DNA of 35,560 nucleotides from Deltaproteobacteria bacterium (lineage in GTDB: Bacteria > Myxococcota > B64-G9): assembly GCA_016935365.1 (NCBI GenBank), contig JAFGRB010000021.1, positions 1 to 35,560 of the forward strand, read 5' to 3'. Positions 25,737-34,192 of this stretch are shown here, piece after piece (position 1 is the first letter of the stretch; each line of letters opens with the position of its first letter). Under the pieces are notes generated by a model. It was not told the origin of the DNA. It searched no databases and saw nothing but the letters and a program-made list of their open reading frames with translations. The position numbers and the translations under genes were made by a program.

Positions 25737-26815
25737 CGGAGCACCCTCCGCGCCCTGGCCAGCAGCAAGGCCGACAGCCCCAGCGTCAGGACGTCCGGCG
25801 CCCAGGCCGCACCGGCGGGCGGCAGCCAGCCGTGGTCGGCGGCCACGTCGCCCAGCCTGGTGAGCAGGTAGAAGCCGGCCACCGCCACGACGGCCGCGAG
25901 CAGGGTGCGCCGGCGGCCGCGCAGGCGCCCCGAGGCCCCGAGGGCCGCGCCGAGAAGCCCGAAGACCAGGCAGGCGACAGGAAAGGCGAAGCGCTTGTGC
26001 CAGGCCACCCGCAGCCTGCACAGCTCGGTCGGGCCGCCAGCCGCGGCGGCCAGCTCGCCCAGGCTCATCCCGGCTGCAGGCGGCATGAGCCGCGTCCGAT
26101 CCTGGACCAGCCGGTCGATGTCGAGCACGACCCGGGCGGACTCGAAGCTGGCCACCGAGTAGAGACCGCCCCGCTGGCGGGCATGCACCTGCCCGTCTTC
26201 GAGATCCAGCTGCAATCCGTTGCCGCCCGCCACGGGGATCACCCGCGCGCGGCTTGCGACCAGGGTATGGCGCGGCTTGCCCGGCCGGTAGTCGTGGACC
26301 AAAAAGCCGTCGAAGCCCCCGGCGGTCTCGGCAGCGCGGGGATAGAGCACGACCCGGGGCAGCTCCTCGAAGAAGCGTCCCGGCTTCAGCGAGGCCACCA
26401 CGTGGCGCTTGGCCAGATCGACGAAGGCCGCATGGAGATCCCGGGCCGCCCTCGGCGCGATCGAGACGGTCAAGCAGACGCACATCAGCGCGGCCACGAG
26501 CCCGATCGCGACCGGCACCCGCGCCAGGCGCACGGGGGACAGGCCGGCAGCCGCGAGGGCGACCAGCTCGCGGTCCTCGGCCATGCGCCCGAGGCCCAGC
26601 AGCACGCCGGTCAGCACCGCGACGGGGATGGTCAGCACGGCGAAGCCAGGCACGAAGAGCAGCGTGACGCGCAGCAGATCCGCCAGGCCCAGACCGGCCC
26701 CGAAGGCCAGCTCGCCCATCTTGAGAAGCTGGATGACCACGAAGAGCAGGTTGACCGAGACCAGGGCCACCAGCACGGGTCCGAGGGTCTGGCGGGCGAG
26801 ATAGCGGTCGAGCAT
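25733..26815 (-). CDS. lptF: LptF-like LPS export permease (YjgP/YjgQ family)
   Basis: A 360-residue YjgP/YjgQ protein beginning MLDRYLARQTLGPVLVALV, the typical LptF opening. The pattern is three helices, a jellyroll-like domain (about 125-270) and three helices near the C-terminus (FAFPVACLVFGLLGAALGA). The cytoplasmic coupling segment RMAEDRELVALAAAGLSPVRLARVP is present. Its partner follows with a 4-base overlap, and purE ends 3 bases upstream. No lptB, lptC or lptA lies in the window, so those must be elsewhere. Confidence 0.87.
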   Translation of the reverse strand: MLDRYLARQTLGPVLVALVSVNLLFVVIQLLKMGELAFGAGLGLADLLRVTLLFVPGFAVLTIPVAVLTGVLLGLGRMAEDRELVALAAAGLSPVRLARVPVAIGLVAALMCVCLTVSIAPRAARDLHAAFVDLAKRHVVASLKPGRFFEELPRVVLYPRAAETAGGFDGFLVHDYRPGKPRHTLVASRARVIPVAGGNGLQLDLEDGQVHARQRGGLYSVASFESARVVLDIDRLVQDRTRLMPPAAGMSLGELAAAAGGPTELCRLRVAWHKRFAFPVACLVFGLLGAALGASGRLRGRRRTLLAAVVAVAGFYLLTRLGDVAADHGWLPPAGAAWAPDVLTLGLSALLLARARRVLR

Positions 26816-26818
26816 GGC

Positions 26819-27328
26819 CTAGGAACGATCGAGCGACGCTTGCAGCTCGGCATCCTTGGCCACGACTTTCTCGGCCAGCTCCCGCCGGAAGGCTTCGAGG
26901 CGAGAGGCGATCTCGGCGTCGTGGACGGACAGGATCGAGGCGGCCAGCAGGCCCGCGTTGTAGGCGCCGGCCGCGCCGATGCCCACCGTGGCCACCGGCA
27001 CGCCGCGGGGCATCTGGATGGTGGAGAAGAGCGCGTCCGCGCCGGCCATGGTGCCGGAGACCAGCGGCACGCCGATGACCGGCAGCGTGCTCTGGGAGGC
27101 GACCACGCCGGCCAGGTGAGCCGCCATGCCCGCGCCGGCGATGATGACCGCGAAGCCGTCCTCGCGCGCCCGCCGGGCCGTGTGCGTGACGAGATCGGGC
27201 GTGCGATGGGCCGAGGCCACGTGCATGTCGTAGCCGATGCCCATCCTGTCCAGCGCCGCGGCCGCCTCGCGCATCGAGGGCAGATCGCTGTCGGAGCCCA
27301 TCAGGATCAAGACCTTCTTGTGCTCCAT
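26819..27328 (-). CDS. purE: 5-(carboxyamino)imidazole ribonucleotide mutase
   Basis: Class I PurE (169 residues) converts N5-CAIR to CAIR in purine synthesis, usually after PurK. The active-site motifs are [11 protein letters not shown] near the N-terminus and [12 protein letters not shown] about 25 residues later, with the catalytic His in [28 protein letters not shown] and [17 protein letters not shown] complete the family pattern. The ATG at 27328 has AGG 7 bases upstream, inside the last codons of purD. No purK is seen in the window. Confidence 0.97.
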   Translation of the reverse strand: MEHKKVLILMGSDSDLPSMREAAAALDRMGIGYDMHVASAHRTPDLVTHTARRAREDGFAVIIAGAGMAAHLAGVVASQSTLPVIGVPLVSGTMAGADALFSTIQMPRGVPVATVGIGAAGAYNAGLLAASILSVHDAEIASRLEAFRRELAEKVVAKDAELQASLDRS

Positions 27329-27332
27329 GCGT

Positions 27333-28613
27333 TTACCTCGCGAGAGCCCGGTGCGCGATGTCTCGCCGGAACCAGGCGCCCTGGAAGTGAATCTCGTCCG
27401 CGGCGGCGTATGCGCGCTCGAGCGCCTGGCCGATACCGTCGCCCAGGGCGGTCACGCCGAGAACACGTCCGCCCGCGCTGAGCACCCGGCCGGCATGCAG
27501 CCGCGTCCCGGCGTGGAAGACGACCACGTCCTCGTGGCGCGCCGCCTCGTCCAGCCCCTCGATCGGCCTGTCCTTCTCGTAGGCGCCCGGGTAGCCCTCC
27601 GAGGCCATCACCACGCAGACCGCAGCCCGGGGATCCCACTCGATGGGAACGTCGGCCAGCCGCCCCTCGAGCCCGGCCACGGCGGCCAGCGCGGGCACCA
27701 GGTCGCTCCGCAGCCTGGGCAAGAGCGCCTGGGTCTCCGGGTCACCGAAGCGGACGTTGAACTCGAGCACGCTCATGCCCGCGTCGCCGATCATCAGGCC
27801 GGCGTAGATCACGCCCTGGAACGGGCTGCCCGCCTCGGCCATGCCGGCCACCAGAGGGCGGAAGACCCGCTCGACCACCTCCTGCTCCCGGCGCGCGTCC
27901 AGGACGGGAGCCGGAGAGTAGGCGCCCATGCCGCCGGTGTTGGGGCCTCGATCGCCCTCGAGCGCCCGCTTGTGGTCCTGCGAGGAGGCCAGCACGCGGA
28001 TCTCGGACCCGTCGCACAGCGCGATGCAGGACGCCTCCTCGCCTTCGAGGAACGCCTCGACGACCACCCGGCTGCCGGCCCCTCCGAAGGCCCGCTCCTC
28101 CATCAGCTGCGCTATCGCCTGCTCGGCCTCCGTGCTGTCGCGGCACAGCAGCACGCCCTTGCCCGCAGCCAGACCGTCCGCCTTGACCACCCAGGCGGCG
28201 GGATTCGCGCGGACGAAGTCCCGCGCGGCCGCGGCCGAGTCGAAGACCTCGAAGGCGGCGGTCGGGATCCGGCAGCGCTGCATGAATCGCTTGGCGAAGA
28301 CCTTGCTGCCCTCGAGCTGCGCGGCCTCGGCCGACGGGCCGACCGCGGCGATGCCCGCCTCTCTCAACCGATCCGCGAGGCCGGCCACCAGCGGAGCCTC
28401 GGGCCCGATGACCACCAGATCGACCCGCGCCTGCCGGACGAGATCGAGAAAACCTCGGGCGTCGTCCGGCGCCGGCACGCAGCTCGCCCGCGGCTCGGCT
28501 GCCATGCCCGCGTTGCCGGGCGCGCAGATCACGCTCTCGACGCGCTCCGACCGGCATATCTTCCAGGTGAGCGCGTGCTCTCTGCCACCCGAACCGACGA
28601 CCAGGACCCGCAT
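27333..28613 (-). CDS. purD: Phosphoribosylamine-glycine ligase
   Basis: PurD (GAR synthetase, 426 residues) joins glycine to phosphoribosylamine with ATP. The N-terminal MRVLVVGSGGREHAL, VVIGPEAPLVAGL, the ATP-grasp region (KADGLAAGKGVLLC, SRVVVEAFLEGEEASCIALCDG), DHKRALEGDRGPNTGGMGAYSP and VLEFNVRFGDPETQALLP are diagnostic. The ATG at 28613 follows the TPR gene by 14 bases; the open frame upstream is the shadow of that gene. purE starts 4 bases after the stop. All key ATP-grasp motifs look intact, unlike the PurH homologue of this operon. Confidence 0.97.
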   Translation of the reverse strand: MRVLVVGSGGREHALTWKICRSERVESVICAPGNAGMAAEPRASCVPAPDDARGFLDLVRQARVDLVVIGPEAPLVAGLADRLREAGIAAVGPSAEAAQLEGSKVFAKRFMQRCRIPTAAFEVFDSAAAARDFVRANPAAWVVKADGLAAGKGVLLCRDSTEAEQAIAQLMEERAFGGAGSRVVVEAFLEGEEASCIALCDGSEIRVLASSQDHKRALEGDRGPNTGGMGAYSPAPVLDARREQEVVERVFRPLVAGMAEAGSPFQGVIYAGLMIGDAGMSVLEFNVRFGDPETQALLPRLRSDLVPALAAVAGLEGRLADVPIEWDPRAAVCVVMASEGYPGAYEKDRPIEGLDEAARHEDVVVFHAGTRLHAGRVLSAGGRVLGVTALGDGIGQALERAYAAADEIHFQGAWFRRDIAHRALAR

Positions 28614-28627
28614 CTCGTCCTCCGCTC

Positions 28628-31348
28628 TCAGTAGCCGAGCTTGAAGAGCAGTCGCTTGGCCTCCAGGTGCCCGCTGTCTCCCTTGTAGACCTTCATGAGC
28701 ATCTGGCTGCCGTCTTTCTTCTTCTTCCGGGCCAGCAGCACCTCGGCCAGCCCCAGCCTCGCCTCGATGTCTCCGGGATCGACCTTGTGCACGCTGCGGA
28801 ACAGAGCCTCTGCCTTGCGGACCTTGCCCGAACGCAGGTAGACCCTGGCCAGCAGCCTCGTGGCGACCGCCTGGAGCGCGTCGCTCTTGTGCGCCTGCTC
28901 GAGGTAGGGCAGCGCCTGGCCGTACTGCTCCTGCTCGAAGTGCATGGCGCCCAGGTAGAGGTTGGCCGCGAAGCTCTCGGGATCCTGCTCCAGGGCGGCC
29001 TGCAAGCGGTTGCGACCCTTCTCCTCGAGCCCGGCCCGCCAGAGCACGGCGCCGCAGATCGTCTGCGCCAGGGCCTCCTCCGGATAGCGCCCGGCCACGT
29101 CCTCTGCCCGCCGGGCTGCATCCCCGAGGAAGCCGGGTCCATCGTAATACGCGCTGGTGCTGCGGTGCTTCACGATGTGGAACGGATCGATCTCGGTGGC
29201 CTTTCGGAGCCAGGTGTAGGCCCGGTTGGCCGTGTCGAAGTCCAGATACAGCATGGCGACCAGGAGGTAGAGATCGAGATCGGCCGGTGCGATGTCGATG
29301 GCCATTCGCAGGTTTCGGATGGCGGGCTCGAGGTTGGGGACCTGCGCCTCGGCCTGGCCCAGCCAGGCCAGGACGCGCGCGGAAGTCGGCAGGTGAGAGC
29401 GCAGGTCGCGCAGGTGGACGATGGCCTTCTTCAGATCGCCGGTCTCGAGCTCCAGCACGGCCTGCAGGTACAGAGACTGGACCGACATGGAATCGAGCTC
29501 CAGGGACTGCCTGACCAGCGCCAGGGCGTCGGCCCGCTTTCCCAGCAAGCGCAGCACGGCCGCCTTCTCGGAGAGCACCTGGCTCTTGTCGAGATGGCCC
29601 AGCTTCTCGTTGGCTTTCAGGAAGCGATCCAGGATCGCGAGCGCGCCGTTCGGCTTGCCCTCGATCTGGCTGTGGAGACGCGCCAGCTCGACCGCCGCCT
29701 GCACCCGGCCCGGATCGGTGGCCAGGATGGTCTCGAAGACCCCCCTGGCCTTCTTGAACTGCCCGACGGTCATGTAGATCCGGGCCATCGCGTTGAGGGA
29801 CTGGTACTGGCCGGGGTCCTTCTCGAGCCGCCTGTCGAAGAACTGCAGAGCCTTGTGGAATCTTCCGAGACGGATGTTGGCCTCCCCCATCATGCGAAAG
29901 GCGATGCTGAGCTGCGCATCGGCCTGCTGGGCCTTCTGAAACAGCTCCAGGGCCAGATCGGTGTTCGAGTCCAGGTAGGTCATACCCAGCACGAGCTGGG
30001 TCTCGGGATCTTCGTCGAGCAGCGTCATGAGCTTGGTGGCCAGATCGCGCGCCTCCTTGTGGCGTCCCAGGCTCTCGAGGAGGAAGGCCTTGGAGCGCTG
30101 CAAGGTGGGCATGTTGGGCGCGCGCTCGATCGCATAGTCGATCAGATCGAGGCCCACCTTGCGCTTGCTGATGTCGGCGCTGCCCGCATCCAGCAGGGCG
30201 CGGTTCTGGACCCAGCCCCCGATCGCGTCCATGTTGGATCGCTCGAGCAGCAGGGCCATCTTGAAGAGCCGGTCGGCCTCCACGTAGGCCGTGCGCTCGT
30301 CCCGCAGCATCATGGCCCGGCCTTGCTTGACCGCCTCGATGCTCGATCCGGTCGGGTTGGGGACGTCCTGGGCGAACTGGTCGAGCGCGTCCTCGAGGGC
30401 GGAGCTCACCGGCTCGCTGGGCTCGGGGTGCCACAGGAAGTACACCGCGGCCACCGCGCCCGCGAGCAGCAGGAGGATCGCGATGATGCCGTTGCGGACC
30501 GCGTGGGACGGCGGTGCCGGCCGGAAGGTCGGCTGCATGCCCGCCCCCGGCCGCTTGAAGAAGAGGGCGAACTCGGGGTAGCTCGAGATCAGCCTGAACT
30601 CGCCGTCGCGGCGGGCGACCTTGTCCATGGCGCCCACCTCGCCGTCGCGGAACTTCTCCTTGACCTCTACCAGCGTGAGGGGCCCGAGGATGACGCCGTC
30701 GGGCTTCTGGACCCGCCACTCCCGGTCGTCGAAGGCCTGCCCGCCCCCGACCAGAGCGCGGCATCGCTGGCACAGCCCGTCCTTCGCCTTCGGCTCGCCG
30801 ATGACCCGCCCGCAGCGCTCGCAGCGCTGGGCCGCCTCACCCCCTTTGGCCGGCGCCCCTGCAGCCGCGCCGGGCCCGGGTCGGGCGGAGACGGACTGCG
30901 GCAGGCTCGGCAAGCCCGCCCCGTCCGCAGGCGCGGGCGGTGGAGCCGAGGGGGGCGGCTGGAAGTCCGCGAAGGGATCCCTGCTGGGGGGAGCCGCTGC
31001 CGGCGGACGGCCGGCCGGCTGCATGTCCGCGAAGGGATCCTGCCCCGCGCCGCCCGGCGCCGCACCGCCCGGCGCCGCGTGGAGATCGGCAAACGGATCC
31101 CCGAAGGGATCCGGCCCCGCACCGCCCGCTGCCGGCGGCCTGGATGGCTGCAGGTCCGCGAAGGGATCCGAGGACGCCGGAGGCTTCGAGCCGGGCAGCG
31201 GCGGGGGCGTGGCGGGCTTCGCCTGCCCGGGAGGCCGGACCACCTGGATATCCCCGCAGGCCGGGCACTGGGCCTTGACGCCTCCGGAGGTGAGCAGCTT
31301 GTCGTCGATACTGTAGACCGCTTTACAACGACCGCAAGTGATTCTCAC
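28628..31348 (-). CDS. Zinc-ribbon / DPF-repeat / TM / TPR protein
   Basis: A 906-residue protein with a MJ0042-type zinc ribbon (C5, C8, C28, C31), a Pro/Ala-rich disordered region (about 40-150) carrying at least five DPFADL-like units, a second ribbon at about 175-200 (CERC...CQRC), a GYF_2-like domain at about 205-260 (WRVQKPDGVILGPLTLVEV), one transmembrane helix at about 287-306 (IIAILLLLAGAVAAVYFLW), and some 550 residues of TPR repeats. This places the ribbons in the cytoplasm and the TPR array in the periplasm. The GTG at 31348 is preceded by GAAGG with a 4-base gap. This architecture is familiar from myxobacterial-type genomes but its function is not established; a scaffold role is inferred. 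It lies between the PurH-like gene (13 bases) and purD (14 bases). Confidence 0.85.
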   Translation of the reverse strand: MRITCGRCKAVYSIDDKLLTSGGVKAQCPACGDIQVVRPPGQAKPATPPPLPGSKPPASSDPFADLQPSRPPAAGGAGPDPFGDPFADLHAAPGGAAPGGAGQDPFADMQPAGRPPAAAPPSRDPFADFQPPPSAPPPAPADGAGLPSLPQSVSARPGPGAAAGAPAKGGEAAQRCERCGRVIGEPKAKDGLCQRCRALVGGGQAFDDREWRVQKPDGVILGPLTLVEVKEKFRDGEVGAMDKVARRDGEFRLISSYPEFALFFKRPGAGMQPTFRPAPPSHAVRNGIIAILLLLAGAVAAVYFLWHPEPSEPVSSALEDALDQFAQDVPNPTGSSIEAVKQGRAMMLRDERTAYVEADRLFKMALLLERSNMDAIGGWVQNRALLDAGSADISKRKVGLDLIDYAIERAPNMPTLQRSKAFLLESLGRHKEARDLATKLMTLLDEDPETQLVLGMTYLDSNTDLALELFQKAQQADAQLSIAFRMMGEANIRLGRFHKALQFFDRRLEKDPGQYQSLNAMARIYMTVGQFKKARGVFETILATDPGRVQAAVELARLHSQIEGKPNGALAILDRFLKANEKLGHLDKSQVLSEKAAVLRLLGKRADALALVRQSLELDSMSVQSLYLQAVLELETGDLKKAIVHLRDLRSHLPTSARVLAWLGQAEAQVPNLEPAIRNLRMAIDIAPADLDLYLLVAMLYLDFDTANRAYTWLRKATEIDPFHIVKHRSTSAYYDGPGFLGDAARRAEDVAGRYPEEALAQTICGAVLWRAGLEEKGRNRLQAALEQDPESFAANLYLGAMHFEQEQYGQALPYLEQAHKSDALQAVATRLLARVYLRSGKVRKAEALFRSVHKVDPGDIEARLGLAEVLLARKKKKDGSQMLMKVYKGDSGHLEAKRLLFKLGY

Positions 31349-31361
31349 GCCACCTTCTCCC

Positions 31362-32858
31362 TCAGCTCGGATTGCGCGCGAGCTGCGAGCAGCCCACGAC
31401 CTGTACGACCATCCCCAGCTGGTCGATCTTCCGCGTGATCTCGTCCTGCCGGGGCGAGCCGTCGCAGTGGAGTACAGCCTCGACCCCGGCGCTGTGGAGG
31501 ATCTCCACGTCCTCGGCGAAGCGAATGGGCCTGTTGCAGGCCATGGCGCCACCGCTCGCAGCCGGGGGCATCTTCATGACGGCCAGCCTGGCCGCATCGT
31601 GCCAGCTGGTCTGACCAGCAGCCACCGAGAGCAAGCGCTCCCGGTCGGCGATGACCGTGGCCACCGGACGCAGGCGGCTGGCGAGGTGCCACGCGAGCTG
31701 CAGGCTCTCGCGCTCGGACTCGTCCGGCTGGCGGCGGCTGAGCGTCCGGGGCTCCGCCTTCGCGGCATCGGGCTCGGCCTGCCAGTGGAGCATGAGCCCC
31801 CAGCGGATGGAGGCGTAGACGGGCTGCAGGCTCTCACCGGCATGAACCCTGAGCAAGCGGGTCCGGCTCTTGCCCAGCAGGGCTCGCGCCTCGGCCGAGA
31901 AGGCCGGTGCCAGGACCGCCTCGAAGAAGGAACTCGCGACGGCGCGCGCGCAGACCTCGTCCAGCTCGCGGTTGAACGCCACCACGGCGCCGAAGCAGGC
32001 CCGCGGATCGAGCGCGCGGGCCCGGACGAAGATCTCGCCCAGCGCCTCGCTGGAGCCCATGGTGAAGCCGCACAGCCCGTCGTGGGCGATGCAGGCCGAT
32101 GGTCGCTCGATCCCTTCGAGGCAAGACCAGGCCAGATCCGCGTCTCCGAGCATGCCGGGGCTCGGGGCCGGGCCGGACAGCAGCTCGATCGCCGCCGGCT
32201 CGACGTCGTTCGCCAGCAAGCCGGGGCGGTAGAAGGCGGCATGCCCGACGGTGACCTCTATCGGCAAGCTGGGCTCCTGTCGGGCCTCCAGAGACCAGAG
32301 TCTCGGTGGACCCGGCTGGCCTCCGGAGACGAGCCGGGCAAAGGGGCTGCTGTCGTAGCGGACCACGACGTGCAGCGCCTTGTTCGCGAGCTGGCGGCGG
32401 ATCTCCGGGCTCAGCTCCCCGTCCCGATCCCAGTCGGCCAGCACGCAGCCGAGATCGTCCGGATCGCAGACCGGCACGACCCAGCGCTGGTTGCGGACCG
32501 CAGCCCGCAGGATGGCCGCACCTGCCAGATCGGCCTCCGGGCCCGAATCCGGATCGATCTCGACGAGCACGAGATCGATGCGCTTGATGCCCAGGTGCTC
32601 CAGCTCCTGGCGCTTGTCCCGATCGCCCCAGTCGCCGAGCATGCCCTCGAGCAAGCGCGGGTTGAGAAGCTGGAAGATCTCGCGGGGGGGGAAGCTCGAC
32701 GCGGTCACGCTCGGCAGCCGGGTGACGAGGACAGCCTGGGTCTCCAGCGCCTGGGCGGTGGCGTCCGAGCTCAGGATCTCGCTGCCGCGGGCGACCAGCT
32801 CCTTGGCTGCCTCCACCAGGCGCAACGGACGGTGACTGTAGAGCAGACAGCGTTTCAT
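31362..32858 (-). CDS. Degenerate PurH homologue (bifunctional purine synthesis fold)
   Basis: This 498-residue protein follows the PurH plan along its whole length but lacks its signature residues. The N-terminus matches the MGS-like IMP cyclohydrolase domain: [18 protein letters not shown] for the usual [19 protein letters not shown] for GRVKTLHPKIHGG, and [14 protein letters not shown] for IDLVVVNLYPF. The AICAR transformylase half matches too: [10 protein letters not shown] (255-264) for [21 protein letters not shown] (288-300), [14 protein letters not shown] (414-427) and a terminal block like DGVE..AGV..I.QPGGS. The lost Lys, His, Asn and Pro suggest it cannot catalyse the known reactions. 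It leads the purD-purE-lptF-lptG operon. Homology is by eye; a regulatory or structural role is inferred. Confidence 0.72.
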   Translation of the reverse strand: MKRCLLYSHRPLRLVEAAKELVARGSEILSSDATAQALETQAVLVTRLPSVTASSFPPREIFQLLNPRLLEGMLGDWGDRDKRQELEHLGIKRIDLVLVEIDPDSGPEADLAGAAILRAAVRNQRWVVPVCDPDDLGCVLADWDRDGELSPEIRRQLANKALHVVVRYDSSPFARLVSGGQPGPPRLWSLEARQEPSLPIEVTVGHAAFYRPGLLANDVEPAAIELLSGPAPSPGMLGDADLAWSCLEGIERPSACIAHDGLCGFTMGSSEALGEIFVRARALDPRACFGAVVAFNRELDEVCARAVASSFFEAVLAPAFSAEARALLGKSRTRLLRVHAGESLQPVYASIRWGLMLHWQAEPDAAKAEPRTLSRRQPDESERESLQLAWHLASRLRPVATVIADRERLLSVAAGQTSWHDAARLAVMKMPPAASGGAMACNRPIRFAEDVEILHSAGVEAVLHCDGSPRQDEITRKIDQLGMVVQVVGCSQLARNPS

Positions 32859-33000
32859 GCCGCGTCTTCGTTTCGCGTGCGACCAGACCGAGACCCGCGG
32901 GCGCTCAGACGGTTCCCAGGCGTGCAGTGGCCGGTATGCACACCAAAAAACAGTATCGACCGCTAAGTACCAGCAAGCCCGGGGCCAGTCAAGCCGCGCC
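32859..33000 (-). promoter_or_regulatory. Predicted promoter region of the purH-like operon
   Basis: This 142-base spacer precedes the eight-gene minus-strand run. On the minus strand TTGACT (32992-32987) and TACTTA (32969-32964) are 17 bases apart, a weak sigma-70-like pair; GATACT lies a little further on at 32958-32953. A short T-run follows (minus strand, about 32951-32946), which might also end the upstream regulator transcript. No obvious riboswitch-like fold or gene is seen. Confidence 0.35.
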
Positions 33001-33438
33001 TCAGGCCAGCAGCCCCTTGAGCTCCTCGCCGTTGTCGGCGGCCAGCAGCTTCTGCAGGCCGGCCGCCTCCACCTGGCGAATGCGCTCCCGGGTGAGATTC
33101 AGGATCTCGCCGACTTCCTCCAGCGTCATCCCGCCTCTCTCGGCCAGGTCCAGCGCGCAGGTCTCGCGCAGCTCCCAGACCTCCTTGTCCGGGAAGTTGA
33201 GCTTGATCGAGCCGGTCTCCGGATTGACGTCCAGGTAGAGGTGGTGCTTGCAGGAGACGAAGAGACAGGGGCGCTGCTGGTTCATGCACTCGCGGCGCGT
33301 CCGGGGACGCATCTGCTCGGCCAGCTTCAGCATCTCCGCATCGATCTCCATGTGCTTTCGCTCCCGCACCATCTGCTTCCTGGCGATGGTCTTGGAGCGC
33401 CTCTTGCCCTTTTGCTTCTCGGTGCTGCGATGCATCAT
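33001..33438 (-). CDS. Sigma-70 region 4-like DNA-binding protein with four cysteines
   Basis: A 145-residue protein. The C-terminal part (about residues 98-133) is a helix-turn-helix very like region 4.2 of Rpo[30 protein letters not shown] spans that interval. The N-terminal 50 residues are strongly basic. Between them is a compact domain with C51, C58, C63 and C94 around [16 protein letters not shown], a possible Fe-S or Zn site. There is no region 2, so it cannot act as a normal sigma factor; DNA binding or sigma/RNAP interference is inferred. I recall similar proteins in Myxococcota-type genomes, with no known function. The ATG overlaps the merR stop in ATGA, so the two are co-expressed. 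Confidence 0.8.
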   Translation of the reverse strand: MMHRSTEKQKGKRRSKTIARKQMVRERKHMEIDAEMLKLAEQMRPRTRRECMNQQRPCLFVSCKHHLYLDVNPETGSIKLNFPDKEVWELRETCALDLAERGGMTLEEVGEILNLTRERIRQVEAAGLQKLLAADNGEELKGLLA

Positions 33439-33986
33439 GGCATCCCTCCTTGATCGTGATCTCGCTTGTCGGAGCCGGTGACCGCCAGCCGGCTCCCGAT
33501 CCGTTCGACTCTCTTCATCCAGGACTCGGCAGCGCTGCGCGCTGTCGAGATCTCCTTGTCGAGCTTTGCGACCGTCTCCCCCTCCGCTTCCAGTCGCTCG
33601 ATGCGCGCGTCCAGATCGGCGAACAGCTTCTCGATGGCGCCCGAGAGCGCCTCGAGGTCTCCGCGGATGGACAGGAAGGACTCGCGGATCTCCTCGAGCG
33701 TCAGCCCCTGGTCCATCATCTGCTTGATGAGGTTGATGCGCCGGAAGACACCGACGGGGTACAGGCCCCTCGAGCCGCGGTGCTTTCCTTTCTGCCCCAC
33801 CCTCTTCGAGGTCGGCAGCAGGCCGAGCTGGACATACTTGCGGAAGGTCGCCTCGGAGAGCTTGATGCCGCGCGACTGGAACAGGGAGACGACCTGCTGA
33901 GAGGTCGTCCCGTCGGGGTAGGCCTTCTCGATCTGTTCCAGCTCGGCGCTGCTCAGCAGCCCGTGCGCCTGCGCATCCGCGATCAT
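33435..33986 (-). CDS. MerR-family transcriptional regulator
   Basis: A 183-residue regulator. Residues about 25-105 form the winged MerR helix-turn-helix ([59 protein letters not shown]), displaced about 25 residues from the N-terminus by a short helical extension. Residues 105-165 look like the dimerising antiparallel coiled-coil helix. No cysteine metal site or large effector domain follows, so the inducer is not apparent. The ATG at 33986 is preceded on the minus strand by TATACT and a 6-base gap, so the transcript may be leaderless. Upstream repeats (33994-34081) are candidate operators. It overlaps the sigma-4-like gene, suggesting the two work together. Confidence 0.85.
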   Translation of the reverse strand: MIADAQAHGLLSSAELEQIEKAYPDGTTSQQVVSLFQSRGIKLSEATFRKYVQLGLLPTSKRVGQKGKHRGSRGLYPVGVFRRINLIKQMMDQGLTLEEIRESFLSIRGDLEALSGAIEKLFADLDARIERLEAEGETVAKLDKEISTARSAAESWMKRVERIGSRLAVTGSDKRDHDQGGMP

Positions 33987-34192
33987 CTTTTCAGTATATT
34001 CTTTTGAGTGTCTTCTTTTGGGTATCTTATTTTCAAAGTTCTATTCTCTCGCTTTTCGTGTCTGTATATTATTTTGAGTGTAGTTTGTCAAGAAAAAAAG
34101 AAAGCCGCCAAAAAAAACTTGTACTCGAGGACCGCCGCGGCGTAATGCTGGCTTGCGCCTGTGGATTGGCGCGAGGCCAGGGAGGCAGAACC
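33987..34192. promoter_or_regulatory. AT-rich divergent promoter with repeated operator-like words
   Basis: This 206-base spacer between merR (minus) and the ankyrin lipoprotein gene (plus) is strikingly AT-rich for this genome. The 18-base word GTATATTNTTTTGAGTGT occurs at 33994-34011 and 34064-34081, and a related CTTTTGGGTAT sits at 34015-34025, 14 bases after the matching part of the first copy. The first copy overlaps the likely -10 (TATACT, minus strand) of merR, which would suit autoregulation. A-rich tracts at 34090-34122 may bend the DNA. GGAGG lies 7 bases before the plus-strand GTG at 34193. MerR binding here is inference. Confidence 0.6.

Noticed and set aside
24902..27481. Very long plus-strand open frame (859 codons) over the lptG/lptF/purE genes, and similar ones at 980-2836, 18494-20356 and 28667-31438
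   Set aside because: They lie opposite genes with clear motifs, have Arg/Gly/Pro- or Gln/His-rich low-complexity translations and no domain signals. They are frame shadows caused by high third-position GC.
34004..34192. Extended start of the ankyrin lipoprotein at 34004
   Set aside because: This would translate the AT-rich promoter with its repeats and bury the signal peptide. The GTG at 34193 has GGAGG at good spacing and leaves a proper lipoprotein signal.
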